Shown in pieces: positions 36,210 through 45,448 of a stretch of 64,000 nt of DNA. Numbering within the stretch: position 1 is the stretch's first letter; each line of letters opens with the position of its first letter. The DNA lies in contig NZ_CP108938.1 of the NCBI RefSeq assembly GCF_036347135.1, positions 9,672,001 through 9,736,000 of the forward strand, read 5' to 3'. The notes under the pieces were generated by a model. The model saw only the letters and a program-made list of their open reading frames with translations, had not been told where the DNA came from and did no database searches. A program made the translations under genes and the position numbers. This DNA is from Streptomyces sp. NBC_00775 (GTDB taxonomy: Bacteria > Actinomycetota > Actinomycetes > Streptomycetales > Streptomycetaceae).

Positions 36210-36515
36210 TCAGCCGGCGAAGCGGGCGCCGAGCTCCCGGTAGTGCTCGACGGCGGGCGGCTCGGCGAAGAACGGGCCGACCAGGGACCGCCACCGCTGG
36301 AAACGCTCCGACTCGCGGAACCCCACGGTGTGGGCCTCGACGGACTCCCAGCCGACCAGCAGCACAAACGTCCGCGGCCGTTCCACGCAGCGCAGCAGCT
36401 CGGCCCAGCGGAAGCCGTCGGCCTCGGCCAGCACCTCGCGCGCCTTCTCGAAGACGGCCTCGAAGTCCTCCTCACGACCGGCCTCGACGGTCAGCTCGGC
36501 ATGCTCGACGATCAC
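36210..36515 (-). CDS. Antibiotic biosynthesis monooxygenase (ABM)-domain protein
   Basis: A 101-residue dimeric alpha/beta-barrel protein of the ABM superfamily: VIVEHAELTVEAGREEDFEA start, CVERPRTFVLLVGWESVEAH, FRESERFQRWRSLVGPFF. Such proteins oxidise aromatic substrates without cofactor or act as accessory factors. The GTG start at 36515 follows GAGGAGCGA. It is the first gene of the minus arm, directly beside the divergent promoter. Confidence 0.85.
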   Translation of the reverse strand: MIVEHAELTVEAGREEDFEAVFEKAREVLAEADGFRWAELLRCVERPRTFVLLVGWESVEAHTVGFRESERFQRWRSLVGPFFAEPPAVEHYRELGARFAG

Positions 36516-36774
36516 ACTCGCTCCTCGGTTCGGTGGGGTGCTCCGAGCCTGCTTGGGCGATCGATGCAGGGTCAACGGATCGAGGCATCGGCAAGGGGGA
36601 CGTCATCCATCCCGTACGACGATGGGCCGCTGATCACAGGGCTCGCGGGGCCTTGATGCCAGGCATCGCGGATCGCTATTTCCGCCGCACCCCCTGCGCT
36701 GCCTAGCGTCGAGGGCAAGCCACCCGTTCCCGCACCACGGTGGCAAGCCACCCCGCCGTACGAGGAGACCGCCC
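36516..36774. promoter_or_regulatory. Divergent control region of the catabolic cluster
   Basis: A 259-nt gap between the two arms. It contains a perfect palindrome GATGCC-A-GGCATC (36655-36667) and related GGCATCGGC and CGATGCAGG half-sites near 36565-36595. A similar GCATCGGTG lies near 30580 upstream of the LysR gene. This suits a LysR-type site controlling both arms and itself, although the exact T-N11-A pattern was not established. Confidence 0.5.
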
Positions 36775-37740
36775 GTGCCAGACCGACTTCCCTCCCACGC
36801 CGGACCATTCGCCCTCGGCACGTTCGGGGACGACTCCCGGGTCTTCCCGGGCCTGGTCGTCGGGTCCCTGGTGCGCGACCTGTCCGACCTCGCCCTGTCC
36901 GTGCGCGCCGTGATCGAGGACTGGGACGACCTCTTCCCGCGTCTGACGGAGCTGTCCCAGGAAGCCTCCTCGACCTGGTACGACCTCGCCGGTCTGCGCA
37001 TCCTCGCGCCCCTCGAGCCCGGCCAGATCCTGCAGAGCGGCGCCAACTACCGCAAGCACGTCGTGGACCTGGTGGCCGCCGAGAAGGAGAGTGTGCACGG
37101 TGCCACGCCCGAGGAGGCACGCGCCGACGCCGAGAAGATGATGGACGAGCGGATCCGCAGCGGAGTGCCGTACGTCTTCCTCGGCTCGCCGCGCGCCATC
37201 TGCGGACCCTACGACGACATCGTGCTGCCCGAGCAGGGCGAACAGCACGACTGGGAGCTCGAACTCGCCCTCGTCATCGGCAAGCCGGGCAGGAACATCC
37301 CCGCCGAGGAGGCGATGCGGTACGTCGCCGCGTACACCATCTGCAACGACCTCACCACCCGCGACCGGCTCTACCGGCCCGACCTGAAGGCCATCGGCAC
37401 CGACTGGTTCACCGCCAAGAACGCCGACACCTTCCTGCCGACCGGCCCCTTCCTCGTACCGGCCGCCTTCGTCGGCGACCCCTCGGACGTACGGATCACC
37501 CTGCGCCACAACGGAGTTGTCCGCCAGGACGAGTCCACCAAGGACATGATCTTCGACATTCCCCGGCTCATCGCCTACGTCTCCTCGACCACCACCCTGC
37601 GCCCCGGCGACCTGCTGCTCACCGGTTCCCCGGCGGGCAACGGCGCGCACTGGGGCGTCTTCCTCAAGCCCGGGGACGTCATGGAGTCGGAGATCACGGG
37701 CCTCGGCCACCAGCGCAACACCGTCAGGAGCGGACAGTGA
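36775..37740 (+). CDS. Fumarylacetoacetate hydrolase-family protein (2)
   Basis: A 321-residue FAH-fold enzyme with a GTG start after CGAGGAGACC. The acidic metal ligands are in WELELALVIGKPG near 159-171 and YTICNDLTTRD; TGSPAGNGAHWGVFLKPGD at the C-terminus is family-typical. It opens the plus arm, and its TGA overlaps the GTG of the extradiol dioxygenase gene (GTGA), so the dioxygenase product may be its substrate. It is only moderately similar to the FAH protein on the other arm. Confidence 0.9.
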   Translation: MPDRLPSHAGPFALGTFGDDSRVFPGLVVGSLVRDLSDLALSVRAVIEDWDDLFPRLTELSQEASSTWYDLAGLRILAPLEPGQILQSGANYRKHVVDLVAAEKESVHGATPEEARADAEKMMDERIRSGVPYVFLGSPRAICGPYDDIVLPEQGEQHDWELELALVIGKPGRNIPAEEAMRYVAAYTICNDLTTRDRLYRPDLKAIGTDWFTAKNADTFLPTGPFLVPAAFVGDPSDVRITLRHNGVVRQDESTKDMIFDIPRLIAYVSSTTTLRPGDLLLTGSPAGNGAHWGVFLKPGDVMESEITGLGHQRNTVRSGQ

Positions 37741-38675
37741 CCACCTTCCAGCCCATCACCCATCTGCGCCATGTCGACCTGGCCGTACCGGACTTCGACA
37801 GGCAGCGCGCCTTCTATGGCACCACCTGGGGCCTGACCGAGGTCGCGAACGACAGTGGTATCGCGTTCTTCGCCGCCGAGGGCAGTCCCGAGCAGTACAT
37901 CGTCCGTATCCGCAAGGACGAGCGGAAGCGGATGGACCTGGTCGCGTTCGGTGCCGTGTCACCGGCCGCCGTGGACGAGCTGCATGTGCGGCTCGGCCAC
38001 GCCGGGGTTCAACTCATCAATGAACCAGGGGTGTTGGACACCCCGGGCGGCGGCTACGGCTTCCGCTTCTTCGATCCGGACGGCCGGGTCGTGGAGGTCT
38101 CGGCGGACGTCGAGACCCGCGTTCACCGCAAGATCGAGGAGCGCGAGGCGATCCCCGTCCGCCTCTCGCACTGCGTGGTCAACTCCCAGGACCCGGAAGG
38201 GCTGCGGGACTTCTACGTCGAGCACCTCGGCTTCCGGCTCACGGACACCCTGTACTCGACGCACATGGGCGACCTCATGTACTTCCTGCGGTGCAGCCCG
38301 CTCCACCACTCCTTCGCCATTGCACGCGGACCCCATGTCTCGCTGCACCACGCCTCGTTCGAGATGCGCGGTGTCGAGGAGTACATGCGTGGCACCGGGC
38401 GGGCGCTGCGTGCCGGGACCCGGCTGACCTGGGGTCCGGGACGCCACCTCGCGGGCGACAACACCTTCGCGTACTTCCACGACCCGCACGGCAACACCGT
38501 CGAGTACACGACCGAACTCGCCGTCCTCGAAGAGGACTTGTGGCACCCGGGCCGCCACGACGTGGACGACCCGATCACCCAGGACCAGTGGGGCACCGCC
38601 GACCCGATGAGCGAGTCGGTCGCCAAGGAGCAGTTCAACGACCCCGACGTGCTCTTCGACGCGCCTCCCGTCTAA
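37737..38675 (+). CDS. Extradiol ring-cleavage dioxygenase (type I, two VOC domains)
   Basis: A 312-residue protein of two VOC modules. The C-terminal, active module has the iron-binding 2-His-1-carboxylate set: His145 (LSHCVVNS), His204 or 205 (VSLHHASFEM) and Glu256 (HGNTVEYTTE), as in 2,3-dihydroxybiphenyl and catechol 2,3-dioxygenases. It should open a catechol-like ring next to the hydroxyls. The N-terminal module (about 5-125) is non-catalytic. Coupling to an FAH hydrolase supports a meta-cleavage pathway. Confidence 0.88.
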   Translation: MTTFQPITHLRHVDLAVPDFDRQRAFYGTTWGLTEVANDSGIAFFAAEGSPEQYIVRIRKDERKRMDLVAFGAVSPAAVDELHVRLGHAGVQLINEPGVLDTPGGGYGFRFFDPDGRVVEVSADVETRVHRKIEEREAIPVRLSHCVVNSQDPEGLRDFYVEHLGFRLTDTLYSTHMGDLMYFLRCSPLHHSFAIARGPHVSLHHASFEMRGVEEYMRGTGRALRAGTRLTWGPGRHLAGDNTFAYFHDPHGNTVEYTTELAVLEEDLWHPGRHDVDDPITQDQWGTADPMSESVAKEQFNDPDVLFDAPPV

Positions 38676-38719
38676 CCGCGCTCCCACTCAGCCCAACCAC
38701 CCTCAGAAAGGCCGCAGTT

Positions 38720-40021
38720 GTGGCAACGATCCTGAAGAATGCCGTCCCCAAGGCGGAGGTCACCGCCTCGCTGGACCAGGTGCGCGAGACCGTGTCGGGT
38801 GTCATCGCCGACATCCGCGAGCGCGGCGACGACGCCGTACGCGCGTACTCCGAGAAGTTCGACAAGTGGAGCCCCGACTCCTTCCGGCTGTCCGACGAGG
38901 ACATCGAGAAGATCGTCGCGTCGGTCCCGCAGCAGGTCATCGACGACATCCGCTTCGTCCAGGACCAGGTGCGCTCCTTCGCCCGCCACCAGTTCGCCTC
39001 CATGGGCGAGTTCGAGGTGGAGACCCTGCCGGGCGTCCGGCTCGGCCAGAAGCACATCCCGGTGCAGGCGGCGGGCGCGTACATCCCCGGCGGCCGCTAC
39101 CCGCTCACCGCCTCCGCGCACATGACCATCGTGACGGCGAAGGTCGCGGGCGTGCCGCGCGTCGTCGCCTGCACGCCGCCGATCCGCGGCGAGATACCGG
39201 CGGCCACCGTCGCCGCCGCGCACCTCGCGGGCGCGGACGAGATCTGGCTGCTCGGCGGGGTGCAGGCGGTCGCCGCGATGTCCGTCGGCACCGACACCAT
39301 GCAGCCGGTGAACCTGATCGCCGGGCCCGGCAACGCGTACGTCGCCGAGGCGAAGCGGCAGCTCTTCGGCGAGATCGGCATCGACCTGTTCGCCGGCCCG
39401 ACCGAGATCCTGGTCCTCGCGGACGACGACGCCGACCCCTTCGTCTGCGCCGTCGACCTGCTCTCCCAGGCCGAGCACGGCCCCGACTCGCCGGCCGTGC
39501 TCATCACCACCTCGCGCGAGGTCGCCGAGAAGACGATCGCGGAGGTCGAGCGGATCCTCCCCGGCATGCCCACCCGTGACTTCGCCGGGCCCGCCTGGCG
39601 CGACCACGGACAGGTCCATGTCGTCGACACGCTCGACGAGATGTACGCGCTCGCCGACGAGTTCGCCTTCGAGCACGTGGAGGTGCTGACCGCCGAGCCG
39701 CGGCTGGCGCTGGAGAAGATGACCCAGTACGGCGCCCTGTTCCTCGGCGAGGGCACCTGTGTGTCCTTCGGCGACAAGGTCATCGGCACCAACCATGTGC
39801 TGCCGACCCGAGGTGCCGCCCGCTACACCGGCGGCCTGTGGGTGGGGAAGTACCTCAAGACGGTGACGTACCAGGAGGTCACCGACACCGGTTCGCAGGC
39901 CCTGATCGGCCGGCTGTGCGGGCGCGCCTCGCGCGTCGAGCTGTTCGAGGGGCACGCCCGCTCGGGAGACGTACGGGCCGCGAAGGCCGCGGGCGACGAG
40001 CTGCCCTGGAACGGCGCATGA
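38720..40021 (+). CDS. Histidinol dehydrogenase-like NAD-dependent dehydrogenase (catabolic paralogue)
   Basis: A 433-residue HisD-family enzyme outside any histidine operon. The zinc-site Gln and His occur in DLLSQAEHGPDS, the Glu-His acid/base pair in DEFAFEHVEVLT, GTNHVLPTRGAARYTGG replaces the canonical GxNHVLPT block, and a C-terminal His is in FEGHARSG. HisD-like paralogues such as sulfopropanediol dehydrogenase oxidise a primary alcohol through an aldehyde to the acid. Here it could oxidise a hydroxymethyl side chain. The GTG start at 38720 follows GAAAGGCC. Its stop overlaps the next ATG. Confidence 0.87.
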   Translation: MATILKNAVPKAEVTASLDQVRETVSGVIADIRERGDDAVRAYSEKFDKWSPDSFRLSDEDIEKIVASVPQQVIDDIRFVQDQVRSFARHQFASMGEFEVETLPGVRLGQKHIPVQAAGAYIPGGRYPLTASAHMTIVTAKVAGVPRVVACTPPIRGEIPAATVAAAHLAGADEIWLLGGVQAVAAMSVGTDTMQPVNLIAGPGNAYVAEAKRQLFGEIGIDLFAGPTEILVLADDDADPFVCAVDLLSQAEHGPDSPAVLITTSREVAEKTIAEVERILPGMPTRDFAGPAWRDHGQVHVVDTLDEMYALADEFAFEHVEVLTAEPRLALEKMTQYGALFLGEGTCVSFGDKVIGTNHVLPTRGAARYTGGLWVGKYLKTVTYQEVTDTGSQALIGRLCGRASRVELFEGHARSGDVRAAKAAGDELPWNGA

Positions 40022-40788
40022 CGCTGCGCGGGCGTACGGCGCTGATCACGGGCGGCGGCGGACCGCTGGGGCGGGCCTTCGCGCTCGCCCTGGCGGGAGC
40101 CGGCGCCCGGGTGATCCTCGTGGGCCGGAGCGAACAGGCCCTCGCCGACGCGGCGACCCGGGTGGTCAAGGAGGGCGGCCGGGCCCGGACGGCGGTGTGC
40201 GACGTCTCCGATCCGGACTCGGTGCGGGCCCTGGCTGCGGAACTCGCCGACGAGGACGTGTCGTTGCTCGTCAACAACGCCGGCGTCGCGGGCCCGGTGA
40301 AGCCGCTCACGGACATCGAACCGGACGAGTGGGACGACGTGTTCGCGGCCAACGTACGCGGCGTCTACCTGCTGTGCCGCGCCTTCCTGCCGCCGATGAT
40401 CGCGGCCGGGCGCGGAGACATCGTCAACATCGCCTCCGTGAGCGGCAAACGGCCCCTGCTCAACCGGACCCCGTACACCGCCTCCAAGATGGCACTGCTC
40501 GGCCTGACCCGGACACTCGCGGGAGAGGTCGGACCCCACGGCGTGTCCGTCAACTCCCTTTCCCCGGGCCCGGTTCGGGGTCCGCGCATGGACCGCAACT
40601 TCCGCCTGACGGCCGAACTCACCGGCACCACCGTGCAGGACGCCGAGCGGGACTTCGCCTCGCGCGCCGCCCTGAACCGGCTGGTGGAGGAGGACGAGGT
40701 CGCCCGCGCGCTGGTGGCGATGCTCGCCATGCCGGGGCTGTGCGGGGCGGACATCGACCTGTCGGCGGGGATGATCGCCCCGGCGTAG
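40018..40788 (+). CDS. SDR-family dehydrogenase
   Basis: A 256-residue classical SDR: ITGGGGPLGRAFALALAGAG at 10-29, NNAGVAG near 94-100, Ser in IASVSGK and catalytic YTASK near 159-163. It is coupled to the HisD-like gene by ATGA overlap and ends the plus arm before a hairpin terminator. Its likely role is a carbonyl/alcohol interconversion in the same pathway. Confidence 0.88.
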   Translation: MTLRGRTALITGGGGPLGRAFALALAGAGARVILVGRSEQALADAATRVVKEGGRARTAVCDVSDPDSVRALAAELADEDVSLLVNNAGVAGPVKPLTDIEPDEWDDVFAANVRGVYLLCRAFLPPMIAAGRGDIVNIASVSGKRPLLNRTPYTASKMALLGLTRTLAGEVGPHGVSVNSLSPGPVRGPRMDRNFRLTAELTGTTVQDAERDFASRAALNRLVEEDEVARALVAMLAMPGLCGADIDLSAGMIAPA

Positions 40789-40805
40789 TTCCCCAGTGCC
40801 GCTGA

Positions 40806-40843
40806 ACGACGAGGTGGACGGCTCAGGCCGCCCGCCTCGTCGT
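40806..40843 (+). terminator. Hairpin terminator after the plus arm
   Basis: ACGACGAGG (40806-40814) pairs with CCTCGTCGT (40835-40843), with a smaller inner GGC/GCC pairing. The remaining gap to 41083 shows no gene; it must hold the promoter of the secreted beta-helix protein, and a GAGGCATCGGG string near 40910 resembles the half-sites of the catabolic control region. Confidence 0.65.
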
Positions 40844-41083
40844 CGTGCGTGCCCGCCGGCACGCGCTGTGGCGACTCTGTGTGACCGCCATGAAGTGGGC
40901 TGCGTGATCCGAGGCATCGGGCTCCGGTATGCGTGTGTACGGCGCCTATTCCCTGGTGTGCGGGGCTGATTCACTCCGTCGTGCGCACCTCCGGTGCCTC
41001 CGCCCGAGCCGTCCCCGTGGTCATTTCGACGGCCGGCCGGTCACGCTGCGCGATGGCGCACTCATTCCCTGGGAAGGCACGCA

Positions 41084-42988
41084 ATGACGCTGATCACCCG
41101 ACGCTCGTTCCTTATCGCCGGTACGGCCACGGCTGGAGCCCTGCTGGTTCCGGCGGCCTCCGCCACCGCCGCGCCCTCGGCGTCCACCAAGAACAAGATC
41201 TCCGTGGGAGCCGACGAGACGTACGAGCTCTCCACGACGACCCGGGTGAGCGAGCTGTCCATCGCCGAAGGCGGAAAGATCGCCGCGCCCGACGGCTACA
41301 GCGTCACGCTGACCGTCGACGGAGTGGAGACCGGCCAGCTGCTGACCGAGACGGGCGGCACGGACACCCTGATCTCGGCCGGAACCTACCGGGGCGACGT
41401 CGTACTCACCGTGGCCGAGGCCAACGAAGTGACCTACCAGACCCTCACCTTCCCCTTCCGGCAGGCCGTGTACGTGGACGCCGACGGTGTCGCGACCGCG
41501 AAGTCGGTCCTCGCAGGTGTGCTCGGCGGAAAGCTCACCAACACCCTCGCCAAGAACATCTCCATCACCTCGACCGGCGAGTGCTTCGACGGCGTCTTCG
41601 TGCAGGACGCCGACTACACGCTCACCGGCCCCACCATCTCCCTCACGGGCAACGGCCGTTGCGACTTCGCCGGATACGGCGCCGCCGTCGTCGGCGACGG
41701 ATCGGCGACCAAGCTGGTCCTGGACGGCGCGCGCATCGCGACCAAGGGGGTCGTGCGCACCGGCGTCATCTCCAACAACGGTGCGAACGTGATCGTCAAG
41801 AACTCCGCCGTCCGCGCCCGCAACGGCGTACTGCCCAGCGACTACCAGGCCACCGTCGAGACCCCGTACATGGAGTCGGTGCCGTGGATGCTCGGCCTCG
41901 ACGGCAATGTGCGCGCCACCAACCTCATCGGCAAGAGCAGCCGAGCCACCTACCTCAACTCGTCGGTCTTCTCGGAGACTTGGGGCGCCCTCTCGGTCGA
42001 GGGCGGCAGCGGTCTGAAGCTGACCGCGATCAACAGCCATGTCGGCAACACCGGGGAGTACGGCTACGGCACCTACGCCATCGGCGACGCGACCGTGCGG
42101 GTGCTCGGCTCGCAGTTCGACGTCGGCAGCTACGCGACCATCATCGCGGGCCCCGCGGCGTCCGTGCATTACGGCGACAGCACCCGCGACGCGGTCGCCG
42201 CGCTCAACACCGAGCTGGAACTCGGTCTGAGCAACGCCGAGTTGGCGGCCCTCCCGGTCCGGAGCACGACCGTGAACTCGGGTCACTTCGGCTATATGTT
42301 CTTCGGCGCCGGCACCCTGAAGCTCGACGGCGGCACGGTCATCAACTCCGAGAAGTCGACCTTCCTCAACAAGGGCCAGCAGACCACGATCACCGTGGAC
42401 GGCTCGCAGGGCGCCCGGCTCAACCCGCGCAACGGCATCGTCCTGCAGATGATCGAGCTGGACGACCCGGGCCCGGTGAATGTCAACGGCAAGATGATGA
42501 ACGTCGGCGTCTACACCGAGCCCACGGACGACCCGGCCAAGGACTCCACCTTCGACACGACCACGGTCCACACGGCCGACGGAGCCGCCACCTTCACCTC
42601 CATCGCCCTGAAGGGTGACTTCTACAACGGCATGCGCAAGGGCAAGAACATGGTCCTGACCTTCGAGGACTCCACCGTCCAGGGAGCCATCTCGGCGACG
42701 AAGGCCAAGCACCACGTCTCCTCGATCGACTCCTCGACCTTCTACGAGCTGGGCGAGGTCACCAACACCGTCCAGGCGGCCGTCAACAACGGCGTGATCG
42801 TGCAGCTGAACAGCGGCTCGGCCTGGACGGTGACCGGCATCTCGTACCTGACCAAGCTGACCGTGGCCTCCGGCGCGGCGGTGAAGGCGCCGCGCGGCCA
42901 GTCCGTGACCATGACGGTCGACGGCACCGCGACGGCGATCGCGGCGGGCGGCAGCTACTCCGGTGCGATCGTGCTGACGGTGAGCTAG
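41084..42988 (+). CDS. Secreted right-handed beta-helix protein (twin-arginine type signal)
   Basis: A 634-residue exported protein. The N-terminus MTLITRRSFLIAGTATAGAL has twin arginines, a hydrophobic core and an AxA-like site near 28-31 (ATAA), suggesting Tat or Sec export. The rest is rich in short Gly/Asn/Thr/Val strands with repeated patterns such as LTGPTISLTGNG, VVRTGVISNNGANVIVKNSA and SKLTVASGAAVKAPRGQSV, as in parallel beta-helices of polysaccharide-active or surface proteins. The two ends share a G-x-x-V-x-(A/S)-P-x-G-x-S-V-T-x-T-V-D-G segment. No enzymatic motif is recognised. It is next to a GH13 gene. Confidence 0.8.
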   Translation: MTLITRRSFLIAGTATAGALLVPAASATAAPSASTKNKISVGADETYELSTTTRVSELSIAEGGKIAAPDGYSVTLTVDGVETGQLLTETGGTDTLISAGTYRGDVVLTVAEANEVTYQTLTFPFRQAVYVDADGVATAKSVLAGVLGGKLTNTLAKNISITSTGECFDGVFVQDADYTLTGPTISLTGNGRCDFAGYGAAVVGDGSATKLVLDGARIATKGVVRTGVISNNGANVIVKNSAVRARNGVLPSDYQATVETPYMESVPWMLGLDGNVRATNLIGKSSRATYLNSSVFSETWGALSVEGGSGLKLTAINSHVGNTGEYGYGTYAIGDATVRVLGSQFDVGSYATIIAGPAASVHYGDSTRDAVAALNTELELGLSNAELAALPVRSTTVNSGHFGYMFFGAGTLKLDGGTVINSEKSTFLNKGQQTTITVDGSQGARLNPRNGIVLQMIELDDPGPVNVNGKMMNVGVYTEPTDDPAKDSTFDTTTVHTADGAATFTSIALKGDFYNGMRKGKNMVLTFEDSTVQGAISATKAKHHVSSIDSSTFYELGEVTNTVQAAVNNGVIVQLNSGSAWTVTGISYLTKLTVASGAAVKAPRGQSVTMTVDGTATAIAAGGSYSGAIVLTVS

Positions 42989-44580
42989 TCCGCGGACCGG
43001 AGGTCGAAGATCCCGTACGCGAATCCGCCCGCGGTGATCGTCGCGCCCTCGATGTGGACGCCGGAGGCCTCCAGGGCCCCGGCGTCCCGGGCGCCGTCGA
43101 CGTCGTGACTCGCCGCATCCCGCCGCGGGTTGACGACCACGAGGTACCGCCCGCCCCGCACGTACACGAACGGGTACCCGGCGTGCAGTACCTCCACCGA
43201 GCCGCCCGGGCCCAGCTCGGGTGTGCTGGTGCGGAGCGCGATCAGGCGGCGTACGTGATGCAGGAGGGAGGTGTCGTCGGCGAGTTGGGCGGCGACCGTC
43301 GGGCGCTCCGGGGAAGGATCGAGGGGGAGGTAGAGGCGGTCGGACGGGGCAGTGGAGAAACCGGCGCCCGGGCTGTCGTCCCACTGCATGGGGGTGCGGG
43401 AGCCCGCGCGGTTGTAGCGGGGGCCGAGGACGCTGCCCTCCTTGTCGGGCAGGCCCGGGACGTAGCGCATGCCGATCTCGTCGCCGTAGTAGATCGCCGG
43501 AAGGGTCGGCCAGGTGAGCTGGAAGGCGAAGGCGGCGGGGAGTTGGCCGGCCGTGCGGGGGCCGCAGTTGAGGCGGGAGAAGTCGTGGTTGGCGGTGGGC
43601 AGGGAGATGAAGCCGCTGTCGCCGAGGGCTGCGGCGGCCTGCTCCCAGGTCTTGAGGAAGGGGCGGGGCGAGCCCTTACCGTCCGGGTCGAAGAAGCAGT
43701 CGAGCGGGTCCCAGGCCTCGTTGACCGTGCCCTCGGAGTTGCTCCACAGCGAGCGCAGGGCGAGGCCGTCCGTGGGGCCGCCGAACTGGAGGAAGAAGTC
43801 CGCGTGGAAGCCCGCGCGGACGGACACCTCGGGCTCGCCCCACTCCGAGAGCAGCACCGCGTCCGGATGCGCGCCGTCCAGCCAGTGGCGCAACTCCCTC
43901 CAGACCCTGGCGGTTTCCGTCTTGCCGGGGTCGTCCTTCACGAGCGACGCGGCCATGTCGACGCGGAAACCGGACAGGCCGAGGCCCAGCCAGTGGTCCA
44001 TGACCGCGCGCAGGGCCGCCCGGTTGGCGCGCGGGCCTTCCGCGTCGACCGGGTGGCGCCAGGGCTCGGCCGGATTCTCGCGCGCGTAGCCGAAGTTGAG
44101 GGCGGGCTGGAAGGCGAAGAAGTTCGGGAGGTACGCGCCCGGACGGGTCCCGGGGGAGGGGACGAAACCGTCGGGGGTGCCCTCGGGCGCCCAGATGTAC
44201 CGGTCGTCGGCCGGATCGCCGGCCGCGGCCTTGAACCACGGGTGCTCGTCGGAGGTGTGACCCGCCACGAGGTCCAGCAGTACGCGGATGCCGCGGCGGC
44301 CCGCTTCGTCGACCAGCCTGGCGAGCTCGTCGTTCGAGCCGTAGCGGGGCGCGGCGCTCAGGTAGTCGCGGACGTCGTACCCGGCGTCGCGGAACGGTGA
44401 GGCGAAACAGGGGTTGAGCCACACGGTGTTGACGCCCAGCCACGCGAGGTGGTCGAGGCGCTCGGCGATCCCGTTGAAGTCGCCGATGCCGTCGCCGTTC
44501 GAGTCGGCGAACGACTGCGGGTAGATCTGGTAGAAGACGGCGTCGGCCAGCCATGCGGGGGCGGGACGGAACGAGGTCAT
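42985..44580 (-). CDS. Alpha-amylase family glycosidase (GH13)
   Basis: A 531-residue cytosolic TIM-barrel glycosidase. GH13 regions in order: DADAVFYQIYPQSFADSNGDG near 12-30 (shortened here), nucleophile Asp in GFRVDMAAS near 206, acid/base Glu in LLSEWGEP near 245 and transition-state Asp in TANHDFSR near 330. There is no signal peptide. It resembles oligo-1,6-glucosidase or trehalose-related enzymes. ATG 44580 is preferred over an upstream ATG at 44592. Its stop overlaps the convergent beta-helix gene by 4 nt. Confidence 0.9.
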   Translation of the reverse strand: MTSFRPAPAWLADAVFYQIYPQSFADSNGDGIGDFNGIAERLDHLAWLGVNTVWLNPCFASPFRDAGYDVRDYLSAAPRYGSNDELARLVDEAGRRGIRVLLDLVAGHTSDEHPWFKAAAGDPADDRYIWAPEGTPDGFVPSPGTRPGAYLPNFFAFQPALNFGYARENPAEPWRHPVDAEGPRANRAALRAVMDHWLGLGLSGFRVDMAASLVKDDPGKTETARVWRELRHWLDGAHPDAVLLSEWGEPEVSVRAGFHADFFLQFGGPTDGLALRSLWSNSEGTVNEAWDPLDCFFDPDGKGSPRPFLKTWEQAAAALGDSGFISLPTANHDFSRLNCGPRTAGQLPAAFAFQLTWPTLPAIYYGDEIGMRYVPGLPDKEGSVLGPRYNRAGSRTPMQWDDSPGAGFSTAPSDRLYLPLDPSPERPTVAAQLADDTSLLHHVRRLIALRTSTPELGPGGSVEVLHAGYPFVYVRGGRYLVVVNPRRDAASHDVDGARDAGALEASGVHIEGATITAGGFAYGIFDLRSAD

Positions 44581-44634
44581 GCGGGGGACCATAGATCAGC
44601 CCGTACGGCGCCCGCTGCCCCTAAGCTGAAGGCG

Positions 44635-45402
44635 ATGTTCACCCCGCAAGGTCCCACCCTCCGGGAGCTGGCAGTCCAGGCCCTTTCGTCCGTCGAACAC
44701 GGCTACGACCTGCTGGCGCCGAAGTTCGACCACACACCGTTCCGGACACCGGAGTCGATCCTCGACGCGGTGGGAGGAGCGCTGCGGCCCATGGGGCCGT
44801 TCGAGAGCGGGCTCGATCTGTGCTGCGGCACAGGGGCGGGCATGGACGTCCTGGCGACGCTGTGCCGGGAGAGCGTCACCGGGGTCGACATCAGTGCCGG
44901 GATGCTGACGGTCGGGCGTGAGCGGTTGCCTGCCGGCGACCCGCCGTCCGTCATTGGGGAGCCCGGCCCGTCGGTCGCCTGGGTGCGCGGCGACGCCCGC
45001 GCCCTCCCCTTCGGCCGCGTGTTCGACCTGGTCGTGAGCTTCGGCGCCTTCGGGCACTTCCTGCCGCGTGAGCTGCTGGGCCTGTTCGCCCAGGTCCACT
45101 CCGTGCTGCGCCCCGGCGGGCGTTTCGCGTTCCCGGTCACGGCCCCGCCCCGGCCGAGCTCGCCCTGGTACTGGGCCCTGCTGGGTTTCGACGCGGCGAT
45201 GCGGGTGCGCAATGTCCTCTGGCGTCCGCCGTTCGTCATGTACTACCGGGCGTTCCGCCTGGGCGACGTACAGCGGGAGCTGGCATGGGCCGGCTTCGCG
45301 GTGGAGCTCCACGCCCTGCCCGAGTTCGGGTATCGGCGGGACGGCAGCCCGCGATGCCGGATGGTCGTGGCCACGCGGAGCGGTGGCGCGACGCCCGTCT
45401 AG
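44635..45402 (+). CDS. Class I SAM-dependent methyltransferase
   Basis: A 255-residue methyltransferase: motif I LDLCCGTGAGMDVLATLCRE near 61-80, VTGVDIS acidic loop, GDARALPFGRVFDLVVSFGA near 121-140 and LRPGGRFAFPV. It resembles ubiquinone/menaquinone C-methyltransferase-like proteins of unknown substrate. It is divergent from the GH13 gene across a 54-nt gap. Confidence 0.85.
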   Translation: MFTPQGPTLRELAVQALSSVEHGYDLLAPKFDHTPFRTPESILDAVGGALRPMGPFESGLDLCCGTGAGMDVLATLCRESVTGVDISAGMLTVGRERLPAGDPPSVIGEPGPSVAWVRGDARALPFGRVFDLVVSFGAFGHFLPRELLGLFAQVHSVLRPGGRFAFPVTAPPRPSSPWYWALLGFDAAMRVRNVLWRPPFVMYYRAFRLGDVQRELAWAGFAVELHALPEFGYRRDGSPRCRMVVATRSGGATPV

Positions 45403-45448
45403 GAACTCCAGGTCCATCTGTCGGGGGCAGACCTGCCCGGGCGAGCAT

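Noticed and set aside
38720..40021. Histidine biosynthesis hisD
   Set aside because: No other his genes are nearby, the gene is translationally coupled to a catabolic SDR, and the GxNHVLPT region differs from biosynthetic HisD.
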